64,000 nt of DNA from Marispirochaeta sp963667435. Lineage in GTDB: Bacteria; Spirochaetota; Spirochaetia; JC444; Marispirochaetaceae. The position numbers and the translations under genes were made by a program. A model generated the notes under the pieces. It saw only the letters and a list, made by a program, of their open reading frames with translations. It had not been told where the DNA came from and did no database searches. The stretch covers positions 3,162,001 to 3,226,000 of the forward strand of contig OY763414.1 of the NCBI GenBank assembly GCA_963667435.1. Reading direction: 5' to 3'. How positions within the stretch are numbered: the stretch's first letter is position 1; the number at the start of each line of letters is the position of its first letter. This document shows positions 1 to 9,699 of this stretch, piece by piece.

Positions 1-571
1 GCAGGAGGCGGTTCAGGTTTCCATACTAGAGAAAGGCAGCTCTGTGCGAACGGTACTGATCGGCAAGGCCAGTCCTACCGGCAGGCAGAGCTATCTGCGC
101 TTTCCCGACAGCGATGAAGTATTGCTGGTATCCGGCAATCTCCGGCGGGATTTCGAGCTCAGCCTTGATGATCTGCGCAACAAGCTGATCTTTGCCGTTG
201 ATCCTGCTTCTATAAGCCGGGTTGAGCTCTCGGGCCCCGATGGTGATCCGGAAGGAATTATCAGGTCCGAGGAAGGCTGGACCACCGATGATGGTGAAAT
301 GTTAGATCAGGAAAAGGTGAGTACCTTTGTTCGAAATTTTGAGCGCTTCACCGCTGTATCGTATCCAGAGGCTTCATTGGATACTGGAGAGCTTCTTAAG
401 CATATCCGGCTGGAAACTGACAAGGGAGAGATCTCTGTTGAGATCATTCTTGAGAACGAACAGGGCTATCTGGCCAGGAGTTCAGCTTCTCCCTATATTT
501 TTCAGATTCCCAAGTACCGAGGACAGCAGATTATTAAAACAGCAGCAGACCTGATGCCCGGCGATCAGTAG
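1..571 (+). CDS. DUF4340 domain protein, 5' end outside window
   Basis: The reading frame is open to the left edge, so the true start lies upstream and only the C-terminal part is present (about 190 residues). The sequence (VLIGKASPTGRQSYLRF, then a strand-rich segment with an acidic helix) resembles DUF4340. That domain is usually found in membrane-anchored proteins encoded next to GldG-type ABC transporter genes of gliding or secretion systems. A GTG at 44 could be read as a start, but the similarity continues in frame upstream of it. The last bases overlap, tail to tail, the end of the minus-strand gene at 565. Family assignment is by recognition of the pattern only; the precise role is unknown. 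Confidence 0.6.
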   Translation, partial: QEAVQVSILEKGSSVRTVLIGKASPTGRQSYLRFPDSDEVLLVSGNLRRDFELSLDDLRNKLIFAVDPASISRVELSGPDGDPEGIIRSEEGWTTDDGEMLDQEKVSTFVRNFERFTAVSYPEASLDTGELLKHIRLETDKGEISVEIILENEQGYLARSSASPYIFQIPKYRGQQIIKTAADLMPGDQ

Positions 572-1392
572 TAGTCGTCGTAGTCATCGTCATCCAATAT
601 TAGGTATTCCCGGACAAGCTCCCAGATGAGGTTGTCGCAGGGAGTCCCTGCCTCACCGGAGGCCGGCAGGCCTCCGTGTGGGTCATATCCGCAGGAAAGA
701 AACCGGCTTTCAAGGTCGATATCGTCGGTCTCTTCAATCTCTGTGCGCAGAGCTCCTTCAAAAACACCATAAAGAAGATCGTCCTCCAGGGCATCGTTCA
801 AAGCGTATTCATCCCGGAATGACTGAAAATCCTCACCCCCTTCACGTCCGTGGTTACTGAACATGCGGGATGCAAGCAGCTCAAGGGTCTCTTCCGTCCA
901 GCCGAAACTCTCCACCGCTGCGGATATTCCGTCGGTTTCTTCGGTATCGGCAAACATTTCAAACCGGTTTAAGGCTTCAAGATACTCTCGATACGGGTGG
1001 ATCCATTCCCGGTTTGCCCGGATAAGTGCGGTAAAAGCATAGGTTCCCAGGGGTGCAGAGGGGGATTCCATGAATAATGACTGTCCCATTTTTTCCAGGG
1101 TCTCCTCAATAAGACCGGGGAGATCAAAGCCTGCAGCAGCGTAGAAAAAGCTGTGTTCACTGGTGAGGGTTACCGGCCGGCCGGAAGGTGCCTCCAGGTG
1201 CCATGATGGTGTCGGAAGCTCTGTAAATTCACCATTTTTGAGGGTGCCGAATAGAAGTTGAAGGTACTCATCTTCTTCGCTATCTCTTCCCGGCCCCTCC
1301 CCCAGGGAATCCAGAAGATCCTGAATCTCCTTGAGGACGGCGGAGACGCTTTCGATGTCATTGAGATTCGGTGTGAACCGCTTGATTGCCAT
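565..1392 (-). CDS. Hypothetical acidic protein
   Basis: A 275-residue soluble protein of no family I recognise. It is strongly acidic and ends in an Asp/Tyr-rich tail (DDDDYDDYY). No signal peptide or membrane segment is visible. The start MAIKRFTPN is preferred over an ATG nine codons further out because AGGAGG lies six bases before it, while the outer ATG has no ribosome site. It converges on the DUF4340 gene with a 7-base overlap. About 190 bases without a gene separate it from the cyclase-like gene. The function is unknown. Confidence 0.65.
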   Translation of the reverse strand: MAIKRFTPNLNDIESVSAVLKEIQDLLDSLGEGPGRDSEEDEYLQLLFGTLKNGEFTELPTPSWHLEAPSGRPVTLTSEHSFFYAAAGFDLPGLIEETLEKMGQSLFMESPSAPLGTYAFTALIRANREWIHPYREYLEALNRFEMFADTEETDGISAAVESFGWTEETLELLASRMFSNHGREGGEDFQSFRDEYALNDALEDDLLYGVFEGALRTEIEETDDIDLESRFLSCGYDPHGGLPASGEAGTPCDNLIWELVREYLILDDDDYDDYY

Positions 1393-1584
1393 GACCTGCC
1401 TCCTGCTTCTAGTATACACAGCGAAAGCTCAGGAGGAAAGAAAAGTTTACTTTTTACAGCAATTCTAAATTTAGAGAATGATGCATCCATGAAGACCGGA
1501 TTTTTACGGAAATCCTCGGGCAACTCCTTTGAAAGAGGCAATTTTTCTATATCAATCTGTACGATTGCCATAATTAGAATTGCT

Positions 1585-3057
1585 TTATTTTTTACCGATA
1601 TGTATGCGCATATCCAGAAAGTCCCGCTCCTCGTCAATCATGCGGTACCAGGTATACTTTTGATTTTCCTTCATCATTTCCTGCAAGCCCAGTTCTTTCA
1701 GCTGAGCATACACTGCCTTGCTTTTTGCGGCTTTCAGGAAGAGGTCCCGCTGCTCAAGATTGAGAAATTTGTTGATCATCTGAGGGAAGTTTGCTTCCAG
1801 GTGGTTATTGAACTGGTGTTCGATAGCCTTGTATTTATGCAGGATTTCTTCGGCGTATATGGGAAGTACGGGATCAACGTTTCTCATCAGGGGCAGGTAC
1901 GCACACAGCAGGTCGAGAATGGCTATGGGACGTTTGTAGTCGTTGCCTGAATTATAGAGCTTGATAGCCTCTCTGCACTGAGCCAGGATATCATCCCGGG
2001 ATTTTCCGTCTATTTTGATTGAACCCGCCAGATCCACCACCTTGGCTATGGCTTCAACAAGTGATACGAAGATACTGTCCCTCCACTGTCCCTTATCCAG
2101 AGCGTCATACAGTTTTATGAAGCTCTTCTGGTAGGCCAGCCGCTCCTTCTGGGTGTCCTTGAACAGCAGCTCATATACATTCAGATCCATCCCTTTGAAA
2201 CGGAAGCGTCCGAGGTTGAAGTAATGAACTGCATTGAGAATATCATCCTTGTTTACGATGCGGATCTTCTTCAGCTGATGGGTTACATGATTAGTCAGGA
2301 GAATCTTTGTCTTCTCCGGATCCAGAGTATTGGCAAAGCTCTGCAGTCGGGCAGCGGTATTTATAACATCTCCGGAGATATCTCCATCCCTGGTTATTAC
2401 CAGAGGAGTAAAACTTTTTCCGCCGGCAATCCCTCCGGAGACAGTCATATCCGGAAGAATTATCTTGTTTACCACCCGGCTTTCCACCAGTTTACGGCTT
2501 TTGATAATTCTGCGCCGGGAAAAATAGTCGGTAACATTCACCGCTGTGGAGGTAATACTCTTTGCGCTAACTGCAACCAGAATGATGGTGTCTCCTTCAG
2601 AGCGCCAGCTTAACACGCCGTAGTTTTTCGCTATGCGGCGGATATCATCCTGTATACAGTCATCAAGGAGCTGCAGCATGGAAAGGTTTCGCCGGTATTT
2701 CTGGCAGAACTCGGAGTAGCCGTGAATATCGAGAATTCCCACATATACGGAAGATATTGTGGTGTTTCGTTTAAGGTCGCCGGTTCCTTCAATGCCCTGA
2801 AAAGGTATCACCAGTTCTTTCCAGAGATCGGGATAGTCCTTCAGGCTAATGGGGGCGAATACGCCCCAGTTAAGCTCTTTAATCAAGTGGAAGATTTTCT
2901 TGAATACACTCAGATTGGATGGATTCATGGGCAGGTAATGCACCAGGTCCATAAGCTGGGTAAAGGAGTTGAGACTCCGGTTGATTACTTTATTATAAAG
3001 GAATTCAAAAAGTTCGTAGGGCGATGTTGAAATCCTGTAGTCTTCAATTCTTTTCAT
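1585..3057 (-). CDS. Class III adenylate/guanylate cyclase domain protein
   Basis: 490 residues. The central part (about 102-260) has the landmarks of a class III nucleotidyl cyclase: a strand ending in D110 (VGILDIHGYS), the second metal Asp in EGDTIIL (D156), and the dimer-interface helix DVINTAARLQS with N233 and R237. Spacing of the two Asp residues fits the family. The N-terminal 100 residues and the C-terminal 230 are helical and unrecognised; the C-terminal part may be a helical repeat. No membrane segment is seen, so it should act in the cytoplasm making cAMP or cGMP. Substrate choice cannot be read safely. It lies 56 bases beyond the MFS gene and may be its own unit; no clear Shine-Dalgarno precedes the ATG. 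Confidence 0.75.
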   Translation of the reverse strand: MKRIEDYRISTSPYELFEFLYNKVINRSLNSFTQLMDLVHYLPMNPSNLSVFKKIFHLIKELNWGVFAPISLKDYPDLWKELVIPFQGIEGTGDLKRNTTISSVYVGILDIHGYSEFCQKYRRNLSMLQLLDDCIQDDIRRIAKNYGVLSWRSEGDTIILVAVSAKSITSTAVNVTDYFSRRRIIKSRKLVESRVVNKIILPDMTVSGGIAGGKSFTPLVITRDGDISGDVINTAARLQSFANTLDPEKTKILLTNHVTHQLKKIRIVNKDDILNAVHYFNLGRFRFKGMDLNVYELLFKDTQKERLAYQKSFIKLYDALDKGQWRDSIFVSLVEAIAKVVDLAGSIKIDGKSRDDILAQCREAIKLYNSGNDYKRPIAILDLLCAYLPLMRNVDPVLPIYAEEILHKYKAIEHQFNNHLEANFPQMINKFLNLEQRDLFLKAAKSKAVYAQLKELGLQEMMKENQKYTWYRMIDEERDFLDMRIHIGKK

Positions 3058-3113
3058 TTCTGTTTAGTGTACGTCCAGGCAGAAAAAAAATCTGTCCCGG
3101 AAGACCTGTTTTT

Positions 3114-4319
3114 TCAGGAATTGCGTTTTTGCTTATTAAAAACGCCGGTTCTCTCTACAATCTTAAACCATACTGCCCCTGAAAGTCCAATAACACCGAT
3201 AATTACCGGAGCTGCTGTAAACCCGGCAGCTACAGTTATAAGACCGGCAGCTAATGGTCCGGCAAATACGCCTGCATCAGTAAAGAGCCGCCAGACCCCC
3301 ATGAACTCCCCCACCTCATTCTCCGGTGCGAGAACCGCACTGTATACCATATTGATCCCCGATCCGAAACCATTGCCAACGCCGATCAATGCAGCAACTG
3401 CCAGCAGAGATATAAAACCACCGCTTAAAGGGATAAGGATAAGACCAGCAGAGAAAACTGTTATGCAGAGAATGGCTCCCCGGTGAATACCGAAACGGTC
3501 ATAGATATGTCCGGCTGGATAGAAAAAGAGGGTATCGGCGAGACCGCCGATTCCCATGATTATTCCGATCTGCTCCAGGCTGAGTCCCAGATGCTCGCCG
3601 TAGAGGGGCAGTAGAACCGGTCGGGCTGAACGGAGAACTCCTAAAACGAGGATTCCCAGTCCGGCTGTCAGCAGGATGTGTCTGTAACGGAGCAGGGCGG
3701 CTACAACGTTCCGCCGTTCTCCTGAAGCCTCTGTTTTTTCTATGCCGGGAATCTGCAGCATAAGATAGATGGAAGAGAGTATTACCAGCAGACCTGCCAG
3801 AAGGAACAGTGAGCTGATTCCGAAGTGTGCGGCAATAAATCCTGCTGCGATCGGTCCCAGAAAGGAGCCGATGCGTATCAGGCCGCCTACATTGGAGAGC
3901 GCTCTTCCCCGGGCATTCTCCTTCACCAGTGTTCTTATTATTGAAATCTGAGCTATCTGCCAGGACGCTCTGGTTGCGCCGTAGAGCATCAGTACGGGAA
4001 TCAGCAGAACAACCGTATGGGACAGGCCGGTCAGGATAAAGGTGAGTCCCATGGCAAGGGAACTTATAATAAAGACAGTCTTACGGTTGAACTTCTCTGT
4101 TAGTCTGCCTGCAGGAAGATCGAAGAAGATTGTTCCCAGGGTCGGGAGTGCCGCAATTACTCCGGCAAGGGCATTCCCTGCTCCGATTTCCAGTGCGTAG
4201 AGTACTATAAAGGATTTTGTCAGTCCTTCAGCAAGAAAACAGAGAAATCCCGGAAAGTAGATCGGGACAATAAGACTTGAGAGACTCTGCTCTCCGGGAA
4301 TCAGTTTCTTCAAAGCCAT
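3114..4319 (-). CDS. Major facilitator superfamily transporter
   Basis: 401 residues with about twelve hydrophobic helices. A motif-A-like loop (DLPAGRLTEKFNRK, about 67-80) between helices 2 and 3 is typical of drug or sugar efflux MFS proteins. The second half repeats the pattern (YPAGHIYDRFG). The substrate cannot be told. The start overlaps the end of corA by 10 bases, so translation is probably coupled and this is the last gene of the minus-strand ktrB-ktrA-PAS-corA-MFS run. The stop codon sits inside a small CCTG/CAGG hairpin. Confidence 0.85.
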   Translation of the reverse strand: MALKKLIPGEQSLSSLIVPIYFPGFLCFLAEGLTKSFIVLYALEIGAGNALAGVIAALPTLGTIFFDLPAGRLTEKFNRKTVFIISSLAMGLTFILTGLSHTVVLLIPVLMLYGATRASWQIAQISIIRTLVKENARGRALSNVGGLIRIGSFLGPIAAGFIAAHFGISSLFLLAGLLVILSSIYLMLQIPGIEKTEASGERRNVVAALLRYRHILLTAGLGILVLGVLRSARPVLLPLYGEHLGLSLEQIGIIMGIGGLADTLFFYPAGHIYDRFGIHRGAILCITVFSAGLILIPLSGGFISLLAVAALIGVGNGFGSGINMVYSAVLAPENEVGEFMGVWRLFTDAGVFAGPLAAGLITVAAGFTAAPVIIGVIGLSGAVWFKIVERTGVFNKQKRNS

Positions 4320-5374
4320 TTTTTCCTTTTAAAGTTGATAAGCATCCCTCCCGCAACGGCGCCCATTATCAGAAGAGCCAGGGGATACCCGAAGGTCCAT
4401 GCAAGTTCCGGCATATTTGAAAAGTTCATGCCATAAATGCCGGCAATAAAAGTCAGCGGAATAAATATGGTGGCTACAATCGTCAGTACGCGCATAACTG
4501 CGTTGGTGGAGTTGCTCACCTTAGTCTGGTATGAGTCGAGAAGACCCTTCAGACTCTCCTTCATCAGTTCCACCCAGTCCATGATCTGAACGATATGATC
4601 ATGGATATCCCGGTAGAAAATCTGAACCTCCGGAGATACACTTTGTATCTGTCCTCTGACTATTGTAGAAACTGCTTCCCGCAGAGGCCATACTGCTCTG
4701 CGCAGGGTCAGCAGTTCCCGGGTAAGCTGGTGCACAAGGTTGGAGGGATCCGGTCCGTCATGGTAGAGAACCGCTTCCTCAAGTTCTTCAAACTGATTCT
4801 GCAGAGATTCCAGTACCATAAAGTAGTTATCCACTACTGCGTCTATAAGAGTATAAGCAAGGTAGTCTGAGTTCATGGTGCGGATACGGCCGAGCTTCTT
4901 TTCAAGTCGTCGGCGAACTGAATCAAAAACATCCCCCGGGCGTTCCTGAAATGATAAGACATAGTCTTCGCCCTGTATAAGGCCGACCTGCTCGGTTTTT
5001 ACAAGATTCTCTTTCTCGTCCCAGGTGAGCATGTGCAGGATCACCAAAAGCTGTCCGGTGTATTCTTCAGCCTTTGCCCGCTGGGGGGTATTTTGAATAT
5101 CCTCGGCTGCGATTGGATGGATATGGAAGTTTTTGGCAATCTTTTTTAATAGGGGTCCGTCATGCACGCCGATGATATTCAGCCAGAGCACATGGCTGTC
5201 TTTTCGCAGATCTTTCAGTTCCTTTTCGCTTACAGAGGCTTCCTCCTCTTCGGTATCCGGGGAGTAGCGGTACATGGAGATACTCGATGGCGGAAGATCC
5301 GGCTGCTGATCCTCAAGAATGACCCCGGGGTGCATGCCTATTCTGCGGCTGAAATTAAAGCGTATTCTTTTCAA
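4310..5374 (-). CDS. corA: CorA-type magnesium/cobalt channel
   Basis: 354 residues, the normal CorA length. A long soluble N-terminal domain is followed by two C-terminal helices joined by the signature loop YGMN (GMN at 315-317) and a basic tail (FKRKKWL). CorA forms a pentameric Mg2+/Co2+ channel in the inner membrane, with the N-terminal domain acting as a cytoplasmic Mg2+ gate. Its start overlaps the preceding PAS gene by 4 bases and its end overlaps the MFS gene by 10, so it is within a coupled operon. The neighbours KtrA/KtrB handle K+, making this a cation-homeostasis cluster. Confidence 0.93.
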   Translation of the reverse strand: MKRIRFNFSRRIGMHPGVILEDQQPDLPPSSISMYRYSPDTEEEEASVSEKELKDLRKDSHVLWLNIIGVHDGPLLKKIAKNFHIHPIAAEDIQNTPQRAKAEEYTGQLLVILHMLTWDEKENLVKTEQVGLIQGEDYVLSFQERPGDVFDSVRRRLEKKLGRIRTMNSDYLAYTLIDAVVDNYFMVLESLQNQFEELEEAVLYHDGPDPSNLVHQLTRELLTLRRAVWPLREAVSTIVRGQIQSVSPEVQIFYRDIHDHIVQIMDWVELMKESLKGLLDSYQTKVSNSTNAVMRVLTIVATIFIPLTFIAGIYGMNFSNMPELAWTFGYPLALLIMGAVAGGMLINFKRKKWL

Positions 5375-6171
5375 CGATCCTGCTCCTTTTTGTGATTCTT
5401 TCTACGGGAGAAAAAACGGGAGAGTTCTCTACCGAAATGGGACGGATTTCCTTTGGCTTCCCGCATCCCGGGATTATAGAAGAGAGGGCGTTTTTCTGTA
5501 TTGAACACGAGGTAAGTAACCAGGTTTTTCTCTCCCAGTACGGGATATACCGTTACCGGATAGTTCTTAACATCAATTACAAGGGGCTGGAAGTCTGTCT
5601 CGAACTTCCGTTTCAGATTCTGTACATCAATATTTTCCCATATTTCAGTGACGTTTCTGCCGCTTATCTGATGTTTTTCCTTCTCAAGGCTGGATAAAAG
5701 CGTCTTGCTTATATAGCAGATAGTTCCGGCACTTGTGGTAACCAGAAGGGGAAAGGATGAACTTGAAATTATCAGATCCAGCAATTCCGCCTGGCCGGCC
5801 ACTTTGATCCCGAGTTTTTCATTTGTATCGGTAAGCCCTGCATAAAGGCTTTCCAGACGGGAACCCAGCTGCCCGAGCTTCCGGAAATCCGTATCTTTCC
5901 GCAGTTTCCGGTACCGGCTCTGTTCTATAAGTCTGTCCAGCTGTTTCTCAATTCGAACTCCCCTGTACACCACTGCGCTCCAGACTGTTAGTATAAGTGC
6001 CAGTTCGCAGAGGGCGAAAAAGAGGATTCGCTCTGCAGTAAAGCGGAGTGCTTCAGTATCGGCGGGGGTGGTCTGAACAAGCAGTGTGTAGGCAAAGATT
6101 CCCAGGATTGCTACTGCAGTGACTGCAAGAATTAGCGGGAGTGTAAACCAGCGGTTGGTGGGAACTCTCAT
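5371..6171 (-). CDS. Membrane-anchored PAS domain protein
   Basis: 266 residues. Two membrane helices near 9-31 and 48-69 enclose a short outside loop. A helical linker follows (70-130, coiled-coil-like) and then a PAS-like domain (about 128-235: LLDLIISSSSFPLLVTTSAG, later VIDVKNYPVTVYPV). No kinase, GGDEF or other output domain follows; the C-terminus is short and very basic (RRKNHKKEQ). It starts 14 bases after ktrA and overlaps corA by 4. It may sense a membrane or redox state for the cation transporters, but this is inference from position only. Confidence 0.65.
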   Translation of the reverse strand: MRVPTNRWFTLPLILAVTAVAILGIFAYTLLVQTTPADTEALRFTAERILFFALCELALILTVWSAVVYRGVRIEKQLDRLIEQSRYRKLRKDTDFRKLGQLGSRLESLYAGLTDTNEKLGIKVAGQAELLDLIISSSSFPLLVTTSAGTICYISKTLLSSLEKEKHQISGRNVTEIWENIDVQNLKRKFETDFQPLVIDVKNYPVTVYPVLGEKNLVTYLVFNTEKRPLFYNPGMREAKGNPSHFGRELSRFFSRRKNHKKEQDR

Positions 6172-6185
6172 ATTCGTTTTCCTCT

Positions 6186-6884
6186 TTACAGTTCATTGAA
6201 GGCGCTGATTTTCTCATTCCTGCCGAGAATCAGCAGGATGTCCTGATCTGTCAGCACCTCGGCATCATCAGGAAAGAGCAGCCTTTCCTCCTTCGACGGG
6301 TTCCCGATTTCATCGATCTGATAATCCGGCCGGCGCACGGCGATTACGTTAATCTGAAGCCGCTTGCGAAGTTCCAGTTCTCCCAGCGGCTTGCCAACAA
6401 ATTCCTTCGGAGTTCGTACTTCAGCAATGCTTATTTCGTCCGATAAGGGGACGTTGTCCAGAATATCCGGAGCAATAAGCCTGTTTGCAAGGCGGGTTCC
6501 TTCATCAATTTCTATATTGATTACCTCATCGGCACCGACCTGGGTAAGTACCTGATGATGCAGATCGTTGAGAGCCCGGGCAATAATGTAGGGAATTCCC
6601 AGTCTTTTTAGAATGGCTGTTGTAAGAATGCTTGCTTCCAGGTTGTTGCCGATGGCGACTATGGCGATATCCACATCTTCCAGGTCAAGTTCGTTCATTC
6701 GTGTTTCGTCGGTGGAATCAAGATGTACTGCCTGGGTAACCCCGTTTTTTACCCGTTCTATAAGGGAATGATCGGTGTCCACGGCAATCACTGTGGCCCC
6801 TTTTTCTTCAAGAACCTCGCATAAGCGGCTGCCGAACGCGCCAAGTCCAATTACCAGGTAATTCTTAGTCATGCTTTTTGCCAT
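6186..6884 (-). CDS. ktrA: KtrA/TrkA-type potassium channel regulatory protein
   Basis: 232 residues: an RCK_N Rossmann domain with GLGAFGS (13-19) and an acidic D36 at the end of strand 2 for the nucleotide ribose, then an RCK_C domain from about 145. Members form an octameric cytoplasmic ring that binds ATP/ADP or NAD(H) and gates KtrB. The length, one RCK unit, fits KtrA rather than the double-length TrkA. AGGA is found nine bases before the ATG. It follows ktrB by 44 bases. Confidence 0.92.
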   Translation of the reverse strand: MAKSMTKNYLVIGLGAFGSRLCEVLEEKGATVIAVDTDHSLIERVKNGVTQAVHLDSTDETRMNELDLEDVDIAIVAIGNNLEASILTTAILKRLGIPYIIARALNDLHHQVLTQVGADEVINIEIDEGTRLANRLIAPDILDNVPLSDEISIAEVRTPKEFVGKPLGELELRKRLQINVIAVRRPDYQIDEIGNPSKEERLLFPDDAEVLTDQDILLILGRNEKISAFNEL

Positions 6885-6928
6885 TATCTGTTTCCTTCCC
6901 TCTTTAGGCGATTATTCCTCTATTCATA

Positions 6929-8644
6929 CTAGCCGATTGAAAGTTCCGCTGATGGATATTCAACATCGATGTTTTGCCTGCGTCTGCCCGCTGCGGCAAG
7001 TACCGTCAAAGGCCCTATCCTGCCCAGGAACATCATACAGATAATAACCAGCTTTCCCGGGGGTGAGAGGGATGAGGTTATGCCTGCAGAAAGACCGACA
7101 GTTCCGAATGCTGAAACTGCTTCAAACAAAATATGCATGGGCGGGGCTTTTTCAAAGATCATTAACAGCAGTGTGCCGGCTGAAACTGTAAAAATACCGA
7201 AGGCACTTATAGTAAATGCCCGCATGATATTAGCGGAAGAAACGGTGTTGCGGAAAAGGGTTGCACTTCTTGATTCGCTGAGCTGGGCTTTGAAATGAGC
7301 GGCAATGGCGGCCAGGCTGTTTACCTTGATTCCCCCGGCGGTACTTCCGGAGGCTCCACCGATGAACATCAGGAAACACATGAAGAGATAGGTTCCAGCT
7401 CCAAGTGAGCCCAGAGGGAGTGTGTTGAAGCCGGCAGTTCTTAAGGTCACGGACTGGAAAAAGGCGCTCAGGTACTGGTTTCCCGTGGCAAGGGGGCGAA
7501 GTACTCCGTTATGTTCAAGTCCGTAGAAAAAGATGGTTCCTCCTGCAATTAGCAGTCCGGAAACCACCAGTACGGTTCTGGAATTTACTGTCAGCCGTTC
7601 TCTGGCCGGTTTTCCTCTCAGTTTATCTATCAGAATCCGTCCGAGATTGGAGTGAACACTGAAACTCAGGCCACCTGCGATAATAAGGCAGACAATTATC
7701 AGATTGAGTGCCAGTGATCCGGTGAAACTTTCAAGGCTGTCGCTGAATAGTGCGAAACCGGCGTTACAGAAGGCGGATACACCATGGAAAACCGCTCCGA
7801 AAATCCTGCCCCCATGGGACCCGGCAATACCGGGAACAAAGAGATACAGAAGCAGTGCACCGGCAAATTCCAGTCCGAAGGTTGTAAGAATAATCATCTT
7901 AACCTGCTGCTGGATAGACTGCATATCATCCTGACTCAGCATATACGCGGCGATCAGCTTTTCATCCCGGGAGATTCCCCGGCGGATAAGGAAGAAAGAA
8001 AAGTAGGAGAGAATCATAATACCCAGGCCGCCGATCTGGATGAGTATTACGATTATAAGTTGTCCCCAGAAAGAGAAGGCTGTTGCTGTATCAACCACAA
8101 TAAGACCGGTAACACAAACTGCAGAGGTTGAGGTGAACAGGGCATCCAGAAAGCTCAGCCCGGACTCTCCTTCTGCTGTGAAGGGCATCATGAGAAGCAG
8201 CGACCCAGCCAGAATAACCAGCAGAAAGCTCAGCAGGATTGTCTGGGCAGGTTTGAGGCTGATTGATTCAAGCAGTCCGTGGAGTTTGCGGAAACGGGTG
8301 AGGACCTTCAACACCAGGAAGGTGTTTTTCAGGATAACCGCAGAGAGCGAGGGCTCAAGTTCCGCAGGAAGAAAGCGGTATCGGATAAAGTTTATCTTCG
8401 CATAGAGAAAGAGCAGAATAAATCCGGCAGTGAATGCAAGGGCGAAGAAATTATTTCTGGCGTAGATTGTTTTATACGGTGCAGTCTTAAATCCCCGTAC
8501 AGTCTCAAGTATCAGAAGAAGAACAACACTTACATCCAGTAAGTTGATAATTATCAGCAGGGGTACTGTCTGTTGTGTCTGCTGCTCAAGGAAGAGTGAA
8601 ATGATACTCAGGATTATCGGCAGCAGTGACCAGGTGTTTTTCAT
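6929..8644 (-). CDS. ktrB: KtrB/TrkH-type potassium transporter membrane subunit
   Basis: 571 residues, with the four pore loops of the SKT superfamily, each carrying its filter glycine: CVTGL (G180), FCNAGF (G296), LRTAGFN (G405) and FGTVGLSAG (G517). It is about 100 residues longer than classical KtrB because of extra hydrophobic helices at the N-terminus (10-115). It pairs with KtrA encoded just downstream, and is the first gene of the minus-strand operon. The 120-base gap to the divergent ribokinase gene should hold the promoters. Confidence 0.92.
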   Translation of the reverse strand: MKNTWSLLPIILSIISLFLEQQTQQTVPLLIIINLLDVSVVLLLILETVRGFKTAPYKTIYARNNFFALAFTAGFILLFLYAKINFIRYRFLPAELEPSLSAVILKNTFLVLKVLTRFRKLHGLLESISLKPAQTILLSFLLVILAGSLLLMMPFTAEGESGLSFLDALFTSTSAVCVTGLIVVDTATAFSFWGQLIIVILIQIGGLGIMILSYFSFFLIRRGISRDEKLIAAYMLSQDDMQSIQQQVKMIILTTFGLEFAGALLLYLFVPGIAGSHGGRIFGAVFHGVSAFCNAGFALFSDSLESFTGSLALNLIIVCLIIAGGLSFSVHSNLGRILIDKLRGKPARERLTVNSRTVLVVSGLLIAGGTIFFYGLEHNGVLRPLATGNQYLSAFFQSVTLRTAGFNTLPLGSLGAGTYLFMCFLMFIGGASGSTAGGIKVNSLAAIAAHFKAQLSESRSATLFRNTVSSANIMRAFTISAFGIFTVSAGTLLLMIFEKAPPMHILFEAVSAFGTVGLSAGITSSLSPPGKLVIICMMFLGRIGPLTVLAAAGRRRQNIDVEYPSAELSIG

Positions 8645-8701
8645 ATGCTATAGCGTAATTATATCCTTACCTGTCATGAGAGAAAAGATACTAAAAAGAA
8701 A

Positions 8702-8731
8702 TTTCCAATACCATGTTTCAACGTATATACT
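8702..8731 (+). promoter_or_regulatory. Possible sigma70 promoter of the ribokinase-SDR unit
   Basis: A TATACT -10-like box (8726-8731) lies 18 bases after a weak TTTCCA -35-like box (8702-8707), about 30 bases before the ribosome site of the ribokinase gene. It is one plausible pair in the region divergent from ktrB. Only the -10 is convincing. Confidence 0.35.
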
Positions 8732-8763
8732 ACAAACCTAACCAAGTAAACCAAGGAGCTCTC

Positions 8764-9693
8764 ATGAAACCCCGTTTCTGTTCCATCGGCAGCATCAACA
8801 TGGACCTGGTCGTTCAGGTCGACAGGTTCCCTTCCCCCGGCGAGACCCTTACCGGAAAAACTTTTAATACCTTTCCCGGCGGCAAGGGAGCAAACCAGGC
8901 GGTTGCCCTGGCCAGGCTGGGGGCGGATGTACGCATGGCGGGCAAGGTGGGGGATGACAGTTTCGGCGAGGAGTACCTCGAGCATTTCACCGCCGCCGGT
9001 GTGGATATCGCGGCGGTGCAGATGGTTTCCGGATGTTCCACCGGTGTCGCTGTAATAGAGGTGGATGGGCTGGGAGAGAATCACATAGTTATTGTTCCCG
9101 GGGCTAATGGTGAAGTAGACCGGGAGTATGCCCGGCAGATTCTTGAATCCCGGGGGGAGCCGGATATTTTTCTGCTTCAGCTGGAAACTCCCCTTGATGC
9201 AATTGCGTTTATTCTGCAGGAGCTGAAACGAAGGGGAAAGCGTTCTGTTCTGGATCCTGCGCCCATGCCGGCAAAAGAGGAGTTTGCAAAACTCATTCCC
9301 TTCCTTGATGTAGTAACTCCCAATGAAACTGAAATCGGGCTTTTAACCGGCGTGGATGTCCAGGATCTTGATTCCGCCAAACAGGCTGGAGATACTCTGC
9401 TTAATCAGGGTGTGCATACGGTGATCATTAAAGCCGGGGGCCACGGGTCTTACATTGTTACCGGTGAAGGCGCCAGGCATGTGCCGGCTTTCAAGGTAGA
9501 GGTTGCGGACACCACCGGCGCAGGAGATTCATTTAACGCAGGCCTGGCTTATGCATTAGGTGAGGGCAGACCGATATATGAAGCTGTACAGTTTGCTTCC
9601 GCGGTGGGAGGGCTTGCCTGTACCGCTTTCGGTGCACAGAGTTCCATGCCGGGGCTTTCGGCTGTAAAGGAACTGATTAACATTAAGGAGTGA
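8764..9693 (+). CDS. rbsK: Ribokinase (PfkB family)
   Basis: 310 residues from the ATG at 8764, which has AAGGAG five bases upstream; an in-frame ATG at 8713 lacks such a site. PfkB landmarks are present: GGKGANQ (39-45) for sugar binding and DTTGAGD (250-256) with the catalytic Asp256 in the anion hole. It phosphorylates D-ribose at O5 with ATP, feeding the pentose phosphate pathway or nucleotide salvage. It is followed after 6 bases by an SDR gene. DeoC and a nucleoside transporter elsewhere in the window suggest use of nucleoside sugars. Related sugars such as deoxyribose remain possible. Confidence 0.88.
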   Translation: MKPRFCSIGSINMDLVVQVDRFPSPGETLTGKTFNTFPGGKGANQAVALARLGADVRMAGKVGDDSFGEEYLEHFTAAGVDIAAVQMVSGCSTGVAVIEVDGLGENHIVIVPGANGEVDREYARQILESRGEPDIFLLQLETPLDAIAFILQELKRRGKRSVLDPAPMPAKEEFAKLIPFLDVVTPNETEIGLLTGVDVQDLDSAKQAGDTLLNQGVHTVIIKAGGHGSYIVTGEGARHVPAFKVEVADTTGAGDSFNAGLAYALGEGRPIYEAVQFASAVGGLACTAFGAQSSMPGLSAVKELINIKE

Positions 9694-9699
9694 TGTACT

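Noticed and set aside
1258..1950. 230-codon plus-strand frame over the start of the acidic gene and the cyclase end
   Set aside because: It is antisense to both and lacks a ribosome site.
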